NCBI GenBank assembly: GCA_027574665.1
Contig: CM050651.1
Coordinates: forward strand, 4,589,501 to 4,653,500
DNA from: Rhynochetos jubatus
Taxonomy: Eukaryota > Chordata > Aves > Eurypygiformes > Rhynochetidae
Reading direction: 5' to 3'
DNA: 64,000 nucleotides
Shown here: positions 25,154 to 38,355 of the stretch, in pieces
How positions within the stretch are numbered: position 1 is the first letter of the stretch
How the letters are laid out: every line of letters starts with the position of its first letter
Position numbers and translations under genes: made by a program
Notes under the pieces: model-generated
Seen by the model: the letters and a program-made list of their open reading frames with translations, nothing else
What the model was told of the DNA's origin: nothing
The model's database searches: none

Positions 25154-28100
25154 GCCTACAGGAAGTGACTGGCAGCTGTGTTAAAGGTCACCAAACCACT
25201 CTCACTACACCAAGTGCAACATCACGTGCGCGGAAAAAACACAGAAAACAAGCAGCCCAACAATTATATGCATGTACATACACAGCATGCGTGGGCAGAG
25301 AAGAAAGAGGCCAAAGTCTCTCTGAGTCTTCAAGTAATTGGGCAGCACACAATACCTCTGGGGCACCACATTTTTCTGAAAATCTGTTACTGGAAATCCT
25401 GTTTGCTAATCTTAACAGTCTGACATGGGATTCCTCACACACATCACCGCAGGCAGGCGAACGTATGAATCCCTTGGAGGTCTTCCTAACGCTGTCAACA
25501 GATATCCCTGTGTTAACCTCCCTCCTGCGCAGCTATTTCTGTTCGCCTCCGTAGTTTGTAGATGCTAAGGGTATAATTTATTTTAATCATTTGTTTTCAA
25601 GTTGAATGGCTACAGCTTCTGATCAAGAAATATCATTCAGCTTCAGCATATCAAACAGCATTGTAAAGATGCTATTCGTTTTGTAGGCGTGCTAAGAGAA
25701 CGTTAGCATTTTCAGTTAACATGTTGATAGGCCGAAGGTATTTATTTATAAAGATAGCACACCAAGCTATATAACAGTAAAACGTATTCTGTAATACTGT
25801 GGCAGAGATCTTCAGATAACAGCATTATCAAAGAGAAAAAATACTGAAAGACAGGAAATATGATAGCACATTTATCATTTATATACCTTGTGAGGTTAGG
25901 ACCCTTATCTTTCTCACAGTTGTTTCACTTGAGTGGTATAAGGATAAATGTATCATCCTGTACCTTTGTCTGCACAGTTATGCATCGTGCCATCTTTCAC
26001 TCACCACGGGCAAAGGTAGAAACAGAATTACGTTACAACGATCTTGACTTTTTTCCATGTTAGGTTCCATCTGCCTCCTTGTATGTACTGCAGCACTGGC
26101 AAATAATTGCTTACTTAACGTGCAGCTGAATTTGCACCTATACGTTATCCATAAAGACAGTACAGAAAGTCACGTTTCAATGTAACTGGGGAGTAATATC
26201 ACTGGAGAAAAGGAAATTAAGCTGAAGTAAAAATATTGCAAGTTGAGAATTGGGACTGAAACCTCAAGATGATTGCACAGAACCACTGTGAGGTTCCTTT
26301 ATTATTTTATAATTAGAAGGAAAGCACGGACTTGAAAGTTAAGACAGAGAGGGAAAAAAGCAGTTAAGAGCTTCAGCAACTGTCTCTGAAGACCAGCACC
26401 AATGAGAGTACCTTCTGCTGTGCCCTCTGCCTCCCACTGCTAGAGGCAACCACTGTGCCTCCTTTCCTTCCGTAGGAACGGCTGCATTTTCTGCACTGGG
26501 GCAGGAGCACTTGCGAAAGGCAGTGTGACTGTCAGCCGCCGAGCCAGGGACATAGCCAAGGGACTCCTTCACTCTCATAAGCTTACACATGGGAGTCCTA
26601 ATATAGACTACTGGCTTGGTTTAGTATGATACGTAAACCCTCATGTTCCTCCCTATTTATGTATGGAACAGGGTTTTCTGTGCCATGGAATGGAAATTAT
26701 GTGTTCAGTGTCCATTACTGCCTGTGAAAGGCCAGTGGATTTATTTTTCCTTGTAATGCTACTGTCTATCTATGTAACATTTTCCACCTGAATCCCTAAT
26801 GATACTTTCACAATTAAATGAACAAAACATTTTCCTAAAATATTCACGACCCTGATTTTGCAAACACATTCCACGATTTAGTTGAGTTCAGCTTGAGCCC
26901 TACAGCCTTTCTGCTTCCAAACACTGACCAGAAATTGAGATGGCTGTCTCGTGGGAAATACCTCTTACAGCAGAGTCTATTTTCATCCTTCATTTGTATC
27001 TAATGCCACTGTAGTCTTCGTTTCATTCACAGAAGCCAAAGTGCTTCACTCCACGCTGAAAAAAAGGCCTCTCCAGTGGTTTTTGCCTCTCTTGTCCTGC
27101 ATTCTGTCAATGAGCGGCACAGCTCTAAGGAATACATTATTACTGCTGCAGGCCACTCCAAACGATTCAGAGAGACCCTTTATATCGTAGCCAAAAGCAG
27201 ATGAAGAAGAATTGGGTCTCCCGGGATTCAGATATTACCCAGTTCAGCTGAAGCCATTCTCTCTAGGTTTGTCTGAGAGTGATTTTGCATTTTAATTTTT
27301 AATAATTCTTTAATCCATCTGAAACGGGGGAGGGACAGCAAGCAAAACAAAATCCCTCTGCAGCTTCTCTCCTTTCTGCCTTATTCATTTTCACATTTTT
27401 TCCTAAATTCCGAATTTTTCTGGCTGTAGAAGCTATTGGGTGAATATATTGGCCCTTCTTTGCTGTACTTTGAACCAAGATGAACAGTATTTTGTTCTAT
27501 TATTGTTCTTACTTTACTAAGAAAATCTTCTGTGAAGGTACCTTTTCAGGTTGCATTGAAAGCCAGAAGCATGTAGCAACAGCGAAACTAGAATTAGGCT
27601 CCCCTTATACTCTTTACACATTCTCTCCCTTTCTATGTCACATCCTCCTCCTTGTAATCTAACTTTTCTGTGCCATCTCTTCCTACTCCAAGTCCTTTCA
27701 TTTCAGCAGATTTCTTTATCACACTTCGTCTTACCACGGTCTAGTTTCCATATATTCCTTGTAGAGATGTGTGAACATTACTGGAACTCCCTCAGAACCT
27801 TGAATCATTTATTTTAAAAGCAGTCTTATCTCAGTTTCATAAAGAGAAAGATTAACTGCAGCTCAGAACTGCTCTGTGACAAAGATTCTGACTTCTGAAC
27901 GCATGAACCAGAGAGAATATCCCGAAACCTCATCAGGTCGCCATTTTTGCCAGCAACGTAAAACCAAAAGCAGCAATGAAATATAAATACAGAGGAGGAG
28001 GCTGAACAGCAAGTTTAAGACAAATGGGATCTACTTCAATCCTCACAACTTCAGAGCCTGAAAAATCGGTGTGGCCTGAGCCTGCATCTCACACGCAATT

Positions 28101-28984
28101 ACATGCAATCTTACGAGCTGAAACCGAGAGGATTAGTGTGCTGCTAGTTCCAGCGAATACGAGCAGCCTGACAGTGTTTTCAGGGCACTGGTGGGCAGGA
28201 GCAGATGGTGGTCATTTCCCTGGCAGGCAATATCGGGGCTAATTACCAGACACAACTCCAAGGTTTATGATATTATAAACCTCTCTTTCATTTCTCATTC
28301 ACTGCATGTGGAAACTATGGCACTTTTCACTCCTTCTTATTGATTTTATACTAGTGTAACACCTTTGCCTTCAGTGATGTTGATTCAGTGGTAACGTACT
28401 GATCTTAATGCTGTTCTTATTGTTTTGCATTTGAAAATGAGGAATAGCTTTATATTGATTAATGACATCAAATGCAATAATCACTAGCAGAATTTGCTGC
28501 ATTGAGTCCTGGCAAGACTTAGTAACATAGCCTTTTAAAAATTGCTGATGCTTGAGACGGTTGTGAAATAAATTAGCCCGTGAACTAACTACACCTACAA
28601 GACTTGAAATGGGGCAGCCAGAATCCAGAATGCTTGTTCTGAACTGGACTAGCTGAAACCTTGTGGTTTAGTCTGATCTGGATTGATTACAGTACAACAA
28701 GTGAGGAAGATAAAACTCACACCTTTGGGAGTTCACAGAATAGACGATAACACAAGTTAGAGCATGTGCATCAAGATCGGGCACAGATCTCCCGTTTCAG
28801 CAGAACACTCTTGTTCACAATGTTTTATAGCAAGGGGATAGAAATTAACTGCACGATGTGTCTCTAATAACAATGAAGAGACTTGCTCTTGTAATAAACT
28901 TAATTCAGTGCGGTTAAATTGGCTAAGTCAGAGCTTTTAACATGTTTCAGAGATTCAATCTCTGAGAGGGAATGTTTATCCAGT

Positions 28985-31143
28985 CAGTCCAGAAGGACCT
29001 TGCCGGACCTTGTTCTCACCAACAGCGAGGGGCTGGTGGGAAATGCGAAGCTCAAGGGCAGCCTTGGCTGCAGCAAACATGAAATGGTAGAGTTTGAGAT
29101 CCTTAAGGCAGCGAGGAGGGTGCACAGCAAGCTCACTACCCTGGGCTTCAGGGGAGCAGACTCTGGCCTCTTCAGGGAACTGATCGGAAGGGTTCCTTGG
29201 GATGAGGTCCTGGAGGGAAGAGGATCCCAAGAAAGCTGGCAAGTATTCAAGGATCTCCTCCTCCAAGCTGAGGAGTGCTGCATCCCAATGAAGAGGAAGT
29301 CAGGTAAAAGCACCAGGAGGCCTGCGTGGATGAACAAGCAGCTCCTGGACAAACTGAGGCACAAAAAGGAAGCCAACAGTGGGTGGAAGCAGGGACAGGG
29401 AGCCTGGGAGGATTACAGGGAAGTTGTCCAAGAAGTTGGAGATCAGGTTAGGAAACCTAAAGCCCTGGCAGAATTAAACCTGGCCAGGGACATCAAGAGC
29501 AACAAGAGGGGCTTCTGTAGGTACATAGGGGATAAAAGGAAGATCTGGGAAAATGTGGGCCCTCTGCAGAAGGAAATGGGAGAGCTGGTTTCCAAGGATA
29601 TGGAGAAGGCTGATGTGCTCAATGACTTTTTTGCCTCAGTCTTCACTGTCAAGGGTGTAACCCATATGCCCGGAGTCACAGAAGGCAAGCGCAGCGCAGG
29701 GACTGGGAGAATGGAGATCTGCCCAAAGTTAGAGGGGATCAGGTTTGAGAACACCTGAGGAACCTGAAGGTGCACAAGTCCATGGGACCTGATGGAGCAC
29801 ATCCGCAGGTCCTGAAAGAACTGGTGGATGTGGTTGCAAAACCTCTATCCAGAATATTTAAAAAGTCGTGGTGGACTGGTGAAGTTTCCGCTGACTGGAA
29901 AAGAGGAAACATAACGCCCATCTTTAAAAAGGGAAAAAGGAGGATGCAGGGAACTACAGGCCAGTCAGTCTCACCTCTGTGCCTGGCAAGATCATGGAGC
30001 AGAGCCTCACAGAAATCATGCTACAGCATATGGAAAACAAGGAGGTTTTCCTGACAAATACCTGACAAATCTGGTGGCCTTCTGTAATGGGGTCACGACC
30101 TTGGTGGATAGAGGACAGCCAACTGACATCATCTACCTGGACTTGTGCAAAGTCTTCGATACCGTCCCACACAACAGATCCTTGTCTCTAAACCGGAGAG
30201 GCATGGATTTGATGGATGGACCACCTGATGGATAAAGAACTGGCTGGCTGGTCGCACTCAGAGAGTTGTGGTCAGTGTCTGAGTGGAGACCAGTGGCGAG
30301 TGGCGTTCCACAGAGGTCGGTGTTGGGACCCATCCTGTTTAACATCTTCGTCAGTGACGTGGACGATGGCATCAAGTGCACCCTCAGCAAGTTTGCTGAC
30401 AACACCAAGCTGTGTGGTGCGGTCGACACGCTGGAAGGAAGGGATGGCATCCAGAGGGACCTTGACAGGCTGGAGAGGTGGGCCTCTGCCAACCTCATGA
30501 AGTTCAACAAGGCCAAGTGCAAGGTCCTGCACCTGGGTTGGGGCAATCCCAAGCACAAGGACAGGCTGAGGGGAGAATTGATCGAGAACAGCCCTGAGGA
30601 GAAGGACCTGGGGGTACTGGGGGATGAGAAGCTGAACATGAGCCAGCAGCGTGCGCTGGCAGCCCAGAAAGCCAACTGTATCCTGGGCTGTATCCAGACA
30701 AGTGTGGCCAGCAGATCGAGGGAGGTGATTCTCTCCCTCTACTCTGCTCTCGTGAGACCCCACCTGCAGTTCTGCATCCAGCGAAGGCCACAAAGATGCT
30801 CAGAGGGCTGGAGCACCTCTGCTATAGGGACAGGCTGAGAGAATTGAGCTTTTTCAGCCTGGAGAAGAGAAGGCTCCAGGGAGATCTTATAGCAGCCTTC
30901 CAGTACCTGAAAGGGCCCTAGAAGGAAGTTGGGAGGGGGACTTTTACAAGGGCCTGTAGCAACAGGACAAGGGGTAACAGGTTTAAATTGAGAAAGGGTA
31001 GATTTAGATAGAATAGCAGGGAAAAATTCTTCCCGGAGAGGGCAGTGAGGCACTGGAACAGGTTGCCCAGAGAAGCTGTGGATGCCCCATCCCTGCAAGT
31101 GTTCAAGGCCAGGCTGGATGAGGCTTTGAGCAACCTGGTCTAG
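28985..31143 (+). pseudogene. CR1 ORF2 remnant: endonuclease tail and reverse transcriptase, disrupted
   Basis: The frame that opens the copy contains PDLVLTN (29003-29023) and CSKHEMVEF, the last endonuclease motif, where the usual catalytic Asp of SDH is Lys (29075-29077). It runs to a stop at 29756-29758 after a frameshift. A second frame (about 29762-29940) carries VHKSMGPDG and [11 protein letters not shown] further shift restores [17 protein letters not shown] (from about 29949). Motif A is seen as YLDLCKVFDTVPHN (30134-30175). The last large frame (to 30838) holds [10 protein letters not shown] (30302-30331, Gly to Arg after Gln) and motif C FADNTKL (30392-30412), where the second catalytic Asp is Asn. 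Internal gaps lie near 30050, 30175-30270 and 30780. The reading ends LSNLV and TAG at 31141-31143. It is inactive by several independent lesions. Confidence 0.92.
30050..30070 (+). repeat. 11-bp tandem repeat inside CR1, at a deletion point
   Basis: CCTGACAAATA is followed at once by CCTGACAAAT. The position corresponds to where intact CR1 copies carry about 30 further bases between the HMENKEV and LTNLVAF coding blocks. It looks like a replication-slippage or deletion scar that also shifts the frame. Confidence 0.75.
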
Positions 31144-31230
31144 TGGAGGGTGTCCCTGCCCATGGCAGGGGGTTTGGAACAAGATGATCTTTAAGTCCCT
31201 TCCAACCCAAACCATTCTATGATTTTATGA

Positions 31231-31941
31231 CCTTGAAAAGCTTCAGAATCAGGGCAACTCAAGTTCAACAAGGAAAGGCAGAAAGTTTTGTACTTACAGC
31301 TGAATAACCTTGTATGTCAGTACAGGCTGGAAGCCAACCTGCAGAATACCAGCTATGCTGGAAAAGGTCCAGCGGTTACTATGGATGCCTAGCTGAAAAT
31401 GAGCTAAAAAGTGTGTTCTCATAGCAACAAGGGAAACTACACATGCATGTTAGGAGAACAGGCAGTAGAGCAAATATTATACCCTTCCACCTCAGCACTT
31501 GTTGAGGCTCACCTGAAATACCATAACCAGTTTTTGGACTCTCCAGTTCAAGAGAGATGTTGAGAACTTGGGGAAAATCCAGCAGAAGACAACTAAGACA
31601 GTAATGGCCCTACAGCAAGTGACTCGTGAGGAGGGTGAGGAAGCTGGATTTGTTCAGTCGAGGGAGTAGGTGGCTATGCAGCTGCCAGCTTACAAACATA
31701 ACGCAGTCAAGCTCTTCTTCATATTGGTGTATACTATGCTGTCCTGCTGGGAGGGGAGAGCAGAGCTGGAAGGGGTCACCCCGAGAGGCAGTGCAAACTA
31801 CATCCTTGGCAGTTCTCCAGATTCCCACAAGCAAAGCCCTGGCTGGCCCGAACTAGGGTTGGTGGCAGTCCCAGTTCTAGAGGAATGCTCCACAGGGTGA
31901 CCTCCTTTTCAACCAATGTTTCTATCGTTCTCTTCTATGTT
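31231..31941 (+). mobile_element. Older, highly decayed CR1 fragment
   Basis: Immediately after the 3' end of the younger copy, a second CR1-derived stretch starts with CCTTGAAAAGCTTCAG, comparable with CCTTGACAGGCTGGAG at about 30460 in the younger copy. It encodes KFNKERQKVLYLQLNN (31261-31308, compare [16 protein letters not shown]), ALVEAHLKYHNQF (31495-31533, compare [10 protein letters not shown]) and, after a 1-base shift, WTLQFKRDVENLGKIQQKTT (31535-31594), matching the CR1 segment that the younger copy has lost. Its 3' part keeps the outline of the C-terminal region and ends near TTTCTATCGTTCTCTTCTATG, a decayed CR1 terminus. Stops and indels are numerous. Orientation matches the younger copy. 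Confidence 0.82.
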
Positions 31942-31948
31942 TTCTTTC

Positions 31949-31969
31949 TTTTTTTTTTTTTTTTTTTTT
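31949..31969 (+). repeat. Poly-T tract after the older CR1
   Basis: An uninterrupted run of 21 T, the longest homopolymer in the window, lies a few bases past the decayed CR1 terminus. CR1 does not end in poly-A, so this is probably an independent simple repeat. Confidence 0.9.
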
Positions 31970-34900
31970 CTCTGCATTACTTTGATGCTGAACTTGCCTC
32001 CTAAGAAAGGGCTCTTTGCCCTTTCCTTGAAGTGGAAATGTAATAGGTGACACACTGCTGTGGATTTTTTTGGAAGACAACACTGGCAACAGCGTTACAA
32101 AACAAAGAATATAAAACCCATGGAACGGTGGTGGTATATTTACCCATTCATTTATTCTCTTGGTTTCTAATCAGGTATTAGCAGGCCAGGGTCAACTAGA
32201 ACAGCACAGAAGTTGCTGAAAGACAGCCCAAGGGGAAAGAGATGTGCTCAGAGCATCCACCTTCTACACCTCTAAGGTATTTGATACTTAACAGGAAAGT
32301 GCAAGAGAGCTTCTCCTCTATCATATAGAGGTTGGAGAACTGTGATTTCACTTGTAGTTGATGGCAAGAAAGTAATACATGATTGGGTGAAAATTAATTA
32401 TGCCAGCTAACAGAGTGGGAAAGATACAGAGAGGATATGGAAAAGGGGGATATTAAAAAATAAAAAGAGAGTGATGCTACCAAATCAGCTGATTAGTTTA
32501 GGGCATGTTTTTTGCATCTAGTTGGAAAACAGAGAGTTAACATACATAATCTAGACCAAGTAGTTTCTGAGGCACATGATATATTGCCATGGACCTAATC
32601 CATGCTGTGAAGCCCTCACTGTATCATCTAATTTTGTTTCAGCTGTGGAAAAACTATACCATCTCAACCAACACAAGTGTGTGAGTTTTTAGTGGGGGGT
32701 GATGAAGACGAGTTTGTGGTTTTATAGAAGCTATTAGAGAAAGTACAAAAAGCCGCCCTGTCTCCTAACGGAGGTCCTCTGAGACCTTCTTAGTGAGTCC
32801 TGTCACAGTGACCTCCAGTGGCAATTCCCTTCAGACCTCGCCAGCATTGCTCCTAGGCAAGCTCAAAAACAAGGAGAAAATGAGAACTGACAGAAGATAC
32901 TCTTCCCAGAAGTAAATATATTGCCTCAGTGAAGCTCCTATCCTTTACTGTCCCTGAGTAATAAGCGACTTGTCCTGAAGCATCCACTTGGCTTGTGAAG
33001 TGCCGTAAGAAAATGAAAACGCGGTCTGTGAGATACTAATATTTCTTGAAACACGGAAGGGGGATCATTCCTGCTCTCTGATTAATCCCCCGTGCACTGC
33101 TCTAGTCCATTAGAGACATAAAGGTGCCTTTAACAGGCCTCTGAGCAAAGTGCTTTATGCAACGTATTCCCTGTCCTTGACACAGAGACAGAATGTATCT
33201 TAAGCAGTGTCTCCGACCAACACAAACTATTCAGAAACAGAGGAATGCCTCCAGGGAGCTCTTTCTGCCAAGAGAAATTAGAGCAGCTTGTGGTTATTCT
33301 AACTTACGGGGAAAGCCGAGCCGCATCCGGGGCTGTGGGGTCAGAAAGGTGCCACCAACCACCTGGGCTCTGCCACGTCTCGGGTGGGCTGGGCGGAGGA
33401 GCTGCTCCATCCTCCTGTGACTGTGAGCGCATCCTGCCAGGCCCAGCAGTCACTGCAGCGCAGGGGGGTTAGCCCCTACCGAAATGATGATGGTGGCAAA
33501 GCTTTGGAAAATTATTGTACTAATCATTTTTCAAATGGTTTTGGTGCAATTTGCACCCCATTGTGTAAGACTGTATTGGAAGTTACTGAGAACTGTTAGC
33601 TGTTTGACGTAAAAACAGGAGGGCTGCTCTGTGAAAGGGAGAATATTACTTACTTAGTGTGATTGAGTACCAGACACCTTAAAGGAGGGCACAGATGTTT
33701 CAAATACACTTTCATTTCTAAGTCAGACTGATACAGATGCAGCGACTAATGGCATCGCTGTGACTCAGTACTCAGCTGCAACATACTGGCTAACTTTTTA
33801 CGAGAGTGTTTCGAGCACGGGTGCAACAAGCACCCTTGTGGGACCTACCTGATAATATTTTTAAGTACACACACTGCAGAGCATGATCTCCACATGATCT
33901 ACTCTGTCATTTCATTATTGTCTTCTTACGTGTGTTGGAAATTGTAAGTTTAGTACAAAAGATCAGCCCATCCACTCAAATACAACAAAACCTGTGCAGT
34001 TAATCTACAGCGGTGTGACTGCAGAAAAAAGTAGAAAGATCTAAAATAAAAGAGATGACTGGTTATGGAAAAAAAATAAGAACCTTAAGAGATAATGGAA
34101 ATTTTGGGACAATGGAAAGTAAAAAAGGAAGAAGGAAAATATTTCTGTGGAGTACCTTTACTAGAGCACTATCAAAGATTACCTTGATAACAGCACCAGT
34201 TCCCCATGATCACCAACACAACAACTAATAAAAACTCTTGAGTTACAGACCTGACACGTTTTGTGTCAGGAGTAGCCTGTTGGCATTATTCCAGCCTGTC
34301 ACTTCGCATCATGTTAAACTGGAGTATTTGAGTAAGGAGATCATTTTTCCCCAATAACCCACCAAAAATTCCACCAGCGTCGTATTTCTCACAAGGGTAT
34401 TTCAAGTGTTTTCACAAGTGTTTTATACCAAAACACTCGGAACTATAAACGGTGAAATTTTAAACTAGTAGGAGTCTGCTCATCTCTGACATCCACGATT
34501 TTCTTATCTTTAGGATGTATTTATTTCTGCCGTACTGTATGGTTCCACAGAAGCTCTTTCAGAAACAATTTTACTATTGAAGCTGGAAGCCAATGTCAGG
34601 AATTCAGCAAGTGCTACTGTTTATGCAACTGAAATGCCTGTTGAATAAATGGTCCTCTGAAGTGCTGTTACACTTGTCTATTTCTGTATGCCAACTCTGG
34701 TATTTTCTAAAGTATATACCCTCGTGGTATCTAATCACTGACAGTCAAACACTCCACTTAGGTATGGTTCCAGCAGTGCATAGGAGCCATAAAGAAAACT
34801 TAATGAGCTTCCTGGGGTTTGCCTATAATAGGGAAACGTGCATGTGGCATATAGCTGCTTGGTGCTAATTCTGAAAGAAAAAAAAAAGTAGGAGGTGTAA

Positions 34901-35478
34901 AGTCTAATAAAGGGAAGTCTTGCACCAATGGGAGAGAACTATCAAGTGCTGAATTTATAGCAAACCTTTTTAAAGTGCTAACCTGGAGATTAATGAAAAG
35001 ATCTGAGACTTCAGAAGATTTCTGCATTTAAATTACTTCTTTTATAAGGAGTATGGCTAACAAAGTTCTTCTTATAGATTTATGACTTACATCCTTTTAT
35101 CCCCTGTCCCTCTCTACAGTAACTCTGGTTCTTTCCTGTGAATTCCAATATCTTTCTTTTTCACTTATGCAATATTAAATCCTTCCTCCAGATCCTCTAA
35201 ACTCATCCCGCTGCTCTCCCGTCCACATCCCATCTCCCCGCAAAACCTATTAAGAAAGAAGAACAGCCATGACTGATTCTGAGCCACAAATATCTTAACT
35301 CGTCTAGCACATCAACAAAACAGATCAGCTCAAGCTCCCCTCATTTTTTCCCCTAATTCTCATGGCTGACATAATGTCTATGCTCGAGACAGCCCCTGAA
35401 AACTCTGTGCAGGTCAAACCTCTGAACATTTCCATTTTTTCTCACAATCAAACTGCTTAATAGTTGGAAGAATGACTC

Positions 35479-35491
35479 GGGGAGGGGGGGG
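35479..35491 (+). repeat. G-rich run
   Basis: G4-A-G8 in an otherwise mixed context. A short low-complexity tract, too short on its own to assert a G-quadruplex. Confidence 0.7.
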
Positions 35492-36728
35492 AGAAAGATG
35501 TTTGCAGAACAAATAAAAACAGGTGATCAAGATAAATAAGCCTAAATAAAAGTAGGAAGCCATAAAATCCAGTTATTAGATTAATTCTGAAGCCAGGATA
35601 GAGGCCCGTCCTAAACAAAAGGTATACTGTATTCCCCACAGTCCTGAATGTGTTACTCAGGTTCACATCGTCACACCTTTTTGCAGACATCTTTCTTCCA
35701 AAACACCCCATGATTTTCTGAGTAGCTCCGCGCTACGACAAACCCCACAACCGCTGCAGGACGATGGTGTGAGGAGCCAGCGTACCAAGGGAGAGACACC
35801 GGTGCAGTTGCAGGCCTAGTTGAAGCTGGACCCGATTCCACAACCAAACCCCCAGGAGGATGTATTAGGACCCACCAACTACTGGTAGTGAGCCACAGCG
35901 TGCCAGGTACTGCAAGGGGAGAAAAGACAGCCTTTTCCCTCAACACCTTGAGGGCCAGCGAGGGGCCACAGGCAGAGCGCACAGAGAAGCCGCGTGCATT
36001 GGCTGTCCAGAGCAGTCATTCCCTGCTTCACTCAGGTCAGCTGAACATCATCTTGTTCCTACAGGTTGCTGCGTCTGCAGACGGATGCCAACTGTTGCTT
36101 TTCACCTCTTAGTGCTGCTAGAGCTGGGTGCTGCCCCTTTCCAGACAGACTGCTCCTATTTCTTCCCTCCTGTCTTCATTGCCCTCCCTTCAGCAGAAGG
36201 CTCAGAGCTGCGCTGCCAGCTTTACTTGGGCAGACGTGTTTAGAGTGCAGTATTTTTAACACACGTGTTTCACCTAATGCTGTTTCCACCCTCTCTGCTG
36301 TGCAAACCCCTTTCAGAGTAGCATCACATCCAGGTTAGGACGCACATGTTGGAAGGCAGCAGTAGCCATGCCGCCTAACTGAGGGAGAGCAGCGCCGACA
36401 CAGCAGCCCTGTGGGCTGGCCTGCCTTGCAGGGAAGCAGCGTAAATCATCGGGCACCGGGCACATCTGAAATGGGGTCACCTCGCCATTTCTAGGCCCGA
36501 GCACGTGCTGGGCTTCCTCCCCTCTGCACAGAGTGCGTCAAGTCGTGGCTGTGCACTGTCTTCACACCCTTTGATTGCCATGGGAAGGAAACCCAGGTGT
36601 GTGTACAGGAAGCACTGTTCAATAAACCCTGAGTTGGACTCCTGTTCGCACCCAGCTTTAAAATACCTACTTTGAGGTGTACCATACATACAATCATTCC
36701 TACAGAAGCATTTAAGGCTCCTCTGTAC

Positions 36729-36740
36729 TTTTTTTTTTTT
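36729..36740 (+). repeat. Poly-T tract
   Basis: An uninterrupted run of 12 T. Simple homopolymer. Confidence 0.8.
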
Positions 36741-38355
36741 ATTCTTAATTTTCATTTTATAAACAAAAGTTTGCTTTCTCGCTTTACAAGGTCCTTTTAT
36801 TATCTTTCTTCTCTACCCAAAAATGCAATAAAAAGAGCAAAAGCACATAAACATGAGACACTTCATAATAATTTCTTTAAAGCCTAAATGTTTTTAGATC
36901 AGACAGGGAAGGATATGTATATTTTATGAAGTTTGCAAACATCACATTAGATACTCTCTGATCAAAATATGCCGTGCTTTATGCTGAGAATATTTGGGGT
37001 GGCGCACTTGCTATTATTTCAGATGTACACTCGACCTTTCCTACTTAAACTGAGATTTAAAGTTATCCGGTTCTCCAGTCCCAGAGGCTTTCTTGCTTCA
37101 GTGCTGAATGGGATTAGCTACCTTAAATCGGCTGACCAACCACCCAAGAATCGTAACCTCAAATAGCAGTTCTCCACCTAAGATCTGTTTTGATCCATTG
37201 GTGGAAAAAGCTTTGAGATTTGAGACCACTTGGTCACTGTGCAACATCTTCCTGCTATCTAAAGCAAGGAGAAGAATAAATAATAATTAAAAAGTACTTT
37301 TAGATAGAAGCAATCATTGGAAGAAAACCAAGTACAAAGTATCCTGAAAATTCAAAGTGATGCAAATAGAAACAGTATTTTTAGAAGCTCAGAAACATTT
37401 GTGAAACTGCTGTAATCAATAACAATTAGAATAAGTTTTTGCTGTTCCAGCAAAATATAAGCATACCAGTGCTCAGCTCCCTATCAATGCAGAATTACTA
37501 CTGACTCTATACGAAGAATACCAGAATACCAAGTTAATTAATTTAAAAATTTTTGAAAATAATTCTTTTAAATGACCTTGTTTGTCCCATCCCAAGTAAG
37601 CAGCTATAAATCAAGAAATTTGTAGTAACTCCATGAAGCGATATTAAGGTTTATTTACTATCTGCAGCTACTTCTTAAAAGTCTTTAATTTTAGAAAGCT
37701 GCTTGTAAGGTTGTGTGTAAGGAAGAAGTGGCAAATCACCGCTTGACACTGTTAAGATACAATTGGTGGGGAAGGGGTGCTCCCTACTGTAGCAGATCAT
37801 TAATTTGCGTTTTGTTCTTGATGGTTTTTTCATCATCGAATCAATTTTAATTGCTGAGTCATATTTGTATTTAAAAAGCATACTTAGCCACAGTCTTCCT
37901 TAATTTTAAAGCTATCTCTGTTCTCTCAAATAACAAACATGGCATCCTATACTTTTCCTATCGTTGTAAGAAAAAGAAAACAGGGAAGAGGAGGTCTGTA
38001 TATGGTGTTTTCCAAATCTGAATCTAAAAATGACTAATAATATTCAAGAAGAAACTGGAAAGACTGCAGTAACGGTGACTCTTAAAGACAGATAAGAGTA
38101 GACCAACTAAACAAGTCAAAAGATAACCAAATAATCTCGTTCACCTCCTTACATGAGCAGTCCTACTGCAGACAGTGGGATAAGTCATACCTGAAAATCT
38201 ACGTAACGTTTTAAAATGTCGCAATCTGCTTAAAAAAATATCACAAGGAATGTTGTGATTCTTTCTGTGTGATTTTCACACAGACACATGTGGGAGGCAT
38301 ATTAAGGAAAATCTGAATCAAATCATTCTTAATAGAGTCTGGAGATGCTTCACAT

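Larger units (their letters stand above)
17138..28969. other. Gene-free DNA with simple and tandem repeats
   Basis: No recognisable gene. It holds a perfect 41-bp tandem duplication (22631-22712), a poly-A run (22011-22025), a weak inverted-repeat-like relic near 19088-19145 and a CpG-containing patch with a GC hairpin (25132-25153). A plus-strand open frame of 129 codons at 25165-25554 overlaps other frames on both strands and has no family resemblance, so I read it as chance. The stretch 27600-27740 is pyrimidine-rich. Confidence 0.65.
28970..31230 (+). mobile_element. CR1 LINE, 5'-truncated younger copy
   Basis: This is a chicken-repeat-1 family non-LTR retrotransposon in plus orientation. 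It begins near the C-terminal end of the APE-type endonuclease, runs through the reverse transcriptase and C-terminal region, and ends with a short 3' UTR closing in CCATTCTATGATTTTATGA (31212-31230), the characteristic CR1 terminus. A full-length element is about 4.5 kb with two ORFs; this copy has lost ORF1 and nearly all of the endonuclease, the usual result of incomplete reverse transcription. The exact 5' boundary is uncertain because similarity fades between about 28950 and 29000. The composition is richer in G and C than the flanks. CR1 elements move by target-primed reverse transcription and typically leave no clear target-site duplication; none is seen. Confidence 0.95.

Noticed and set aside
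25165-25554. Plus-strand open frame of 129 codons
   Set aside because: No recognisable domain, other frames are also open over the same bases, and there is no splice, promoter or conservation evidence.
28919-28984. Upstream extension of the CR1 frame
   Set aside because: It opens at a TTG and shows no CR1 likeness over most of its length, so it is treated as flanking DNA that happens to be in frame.
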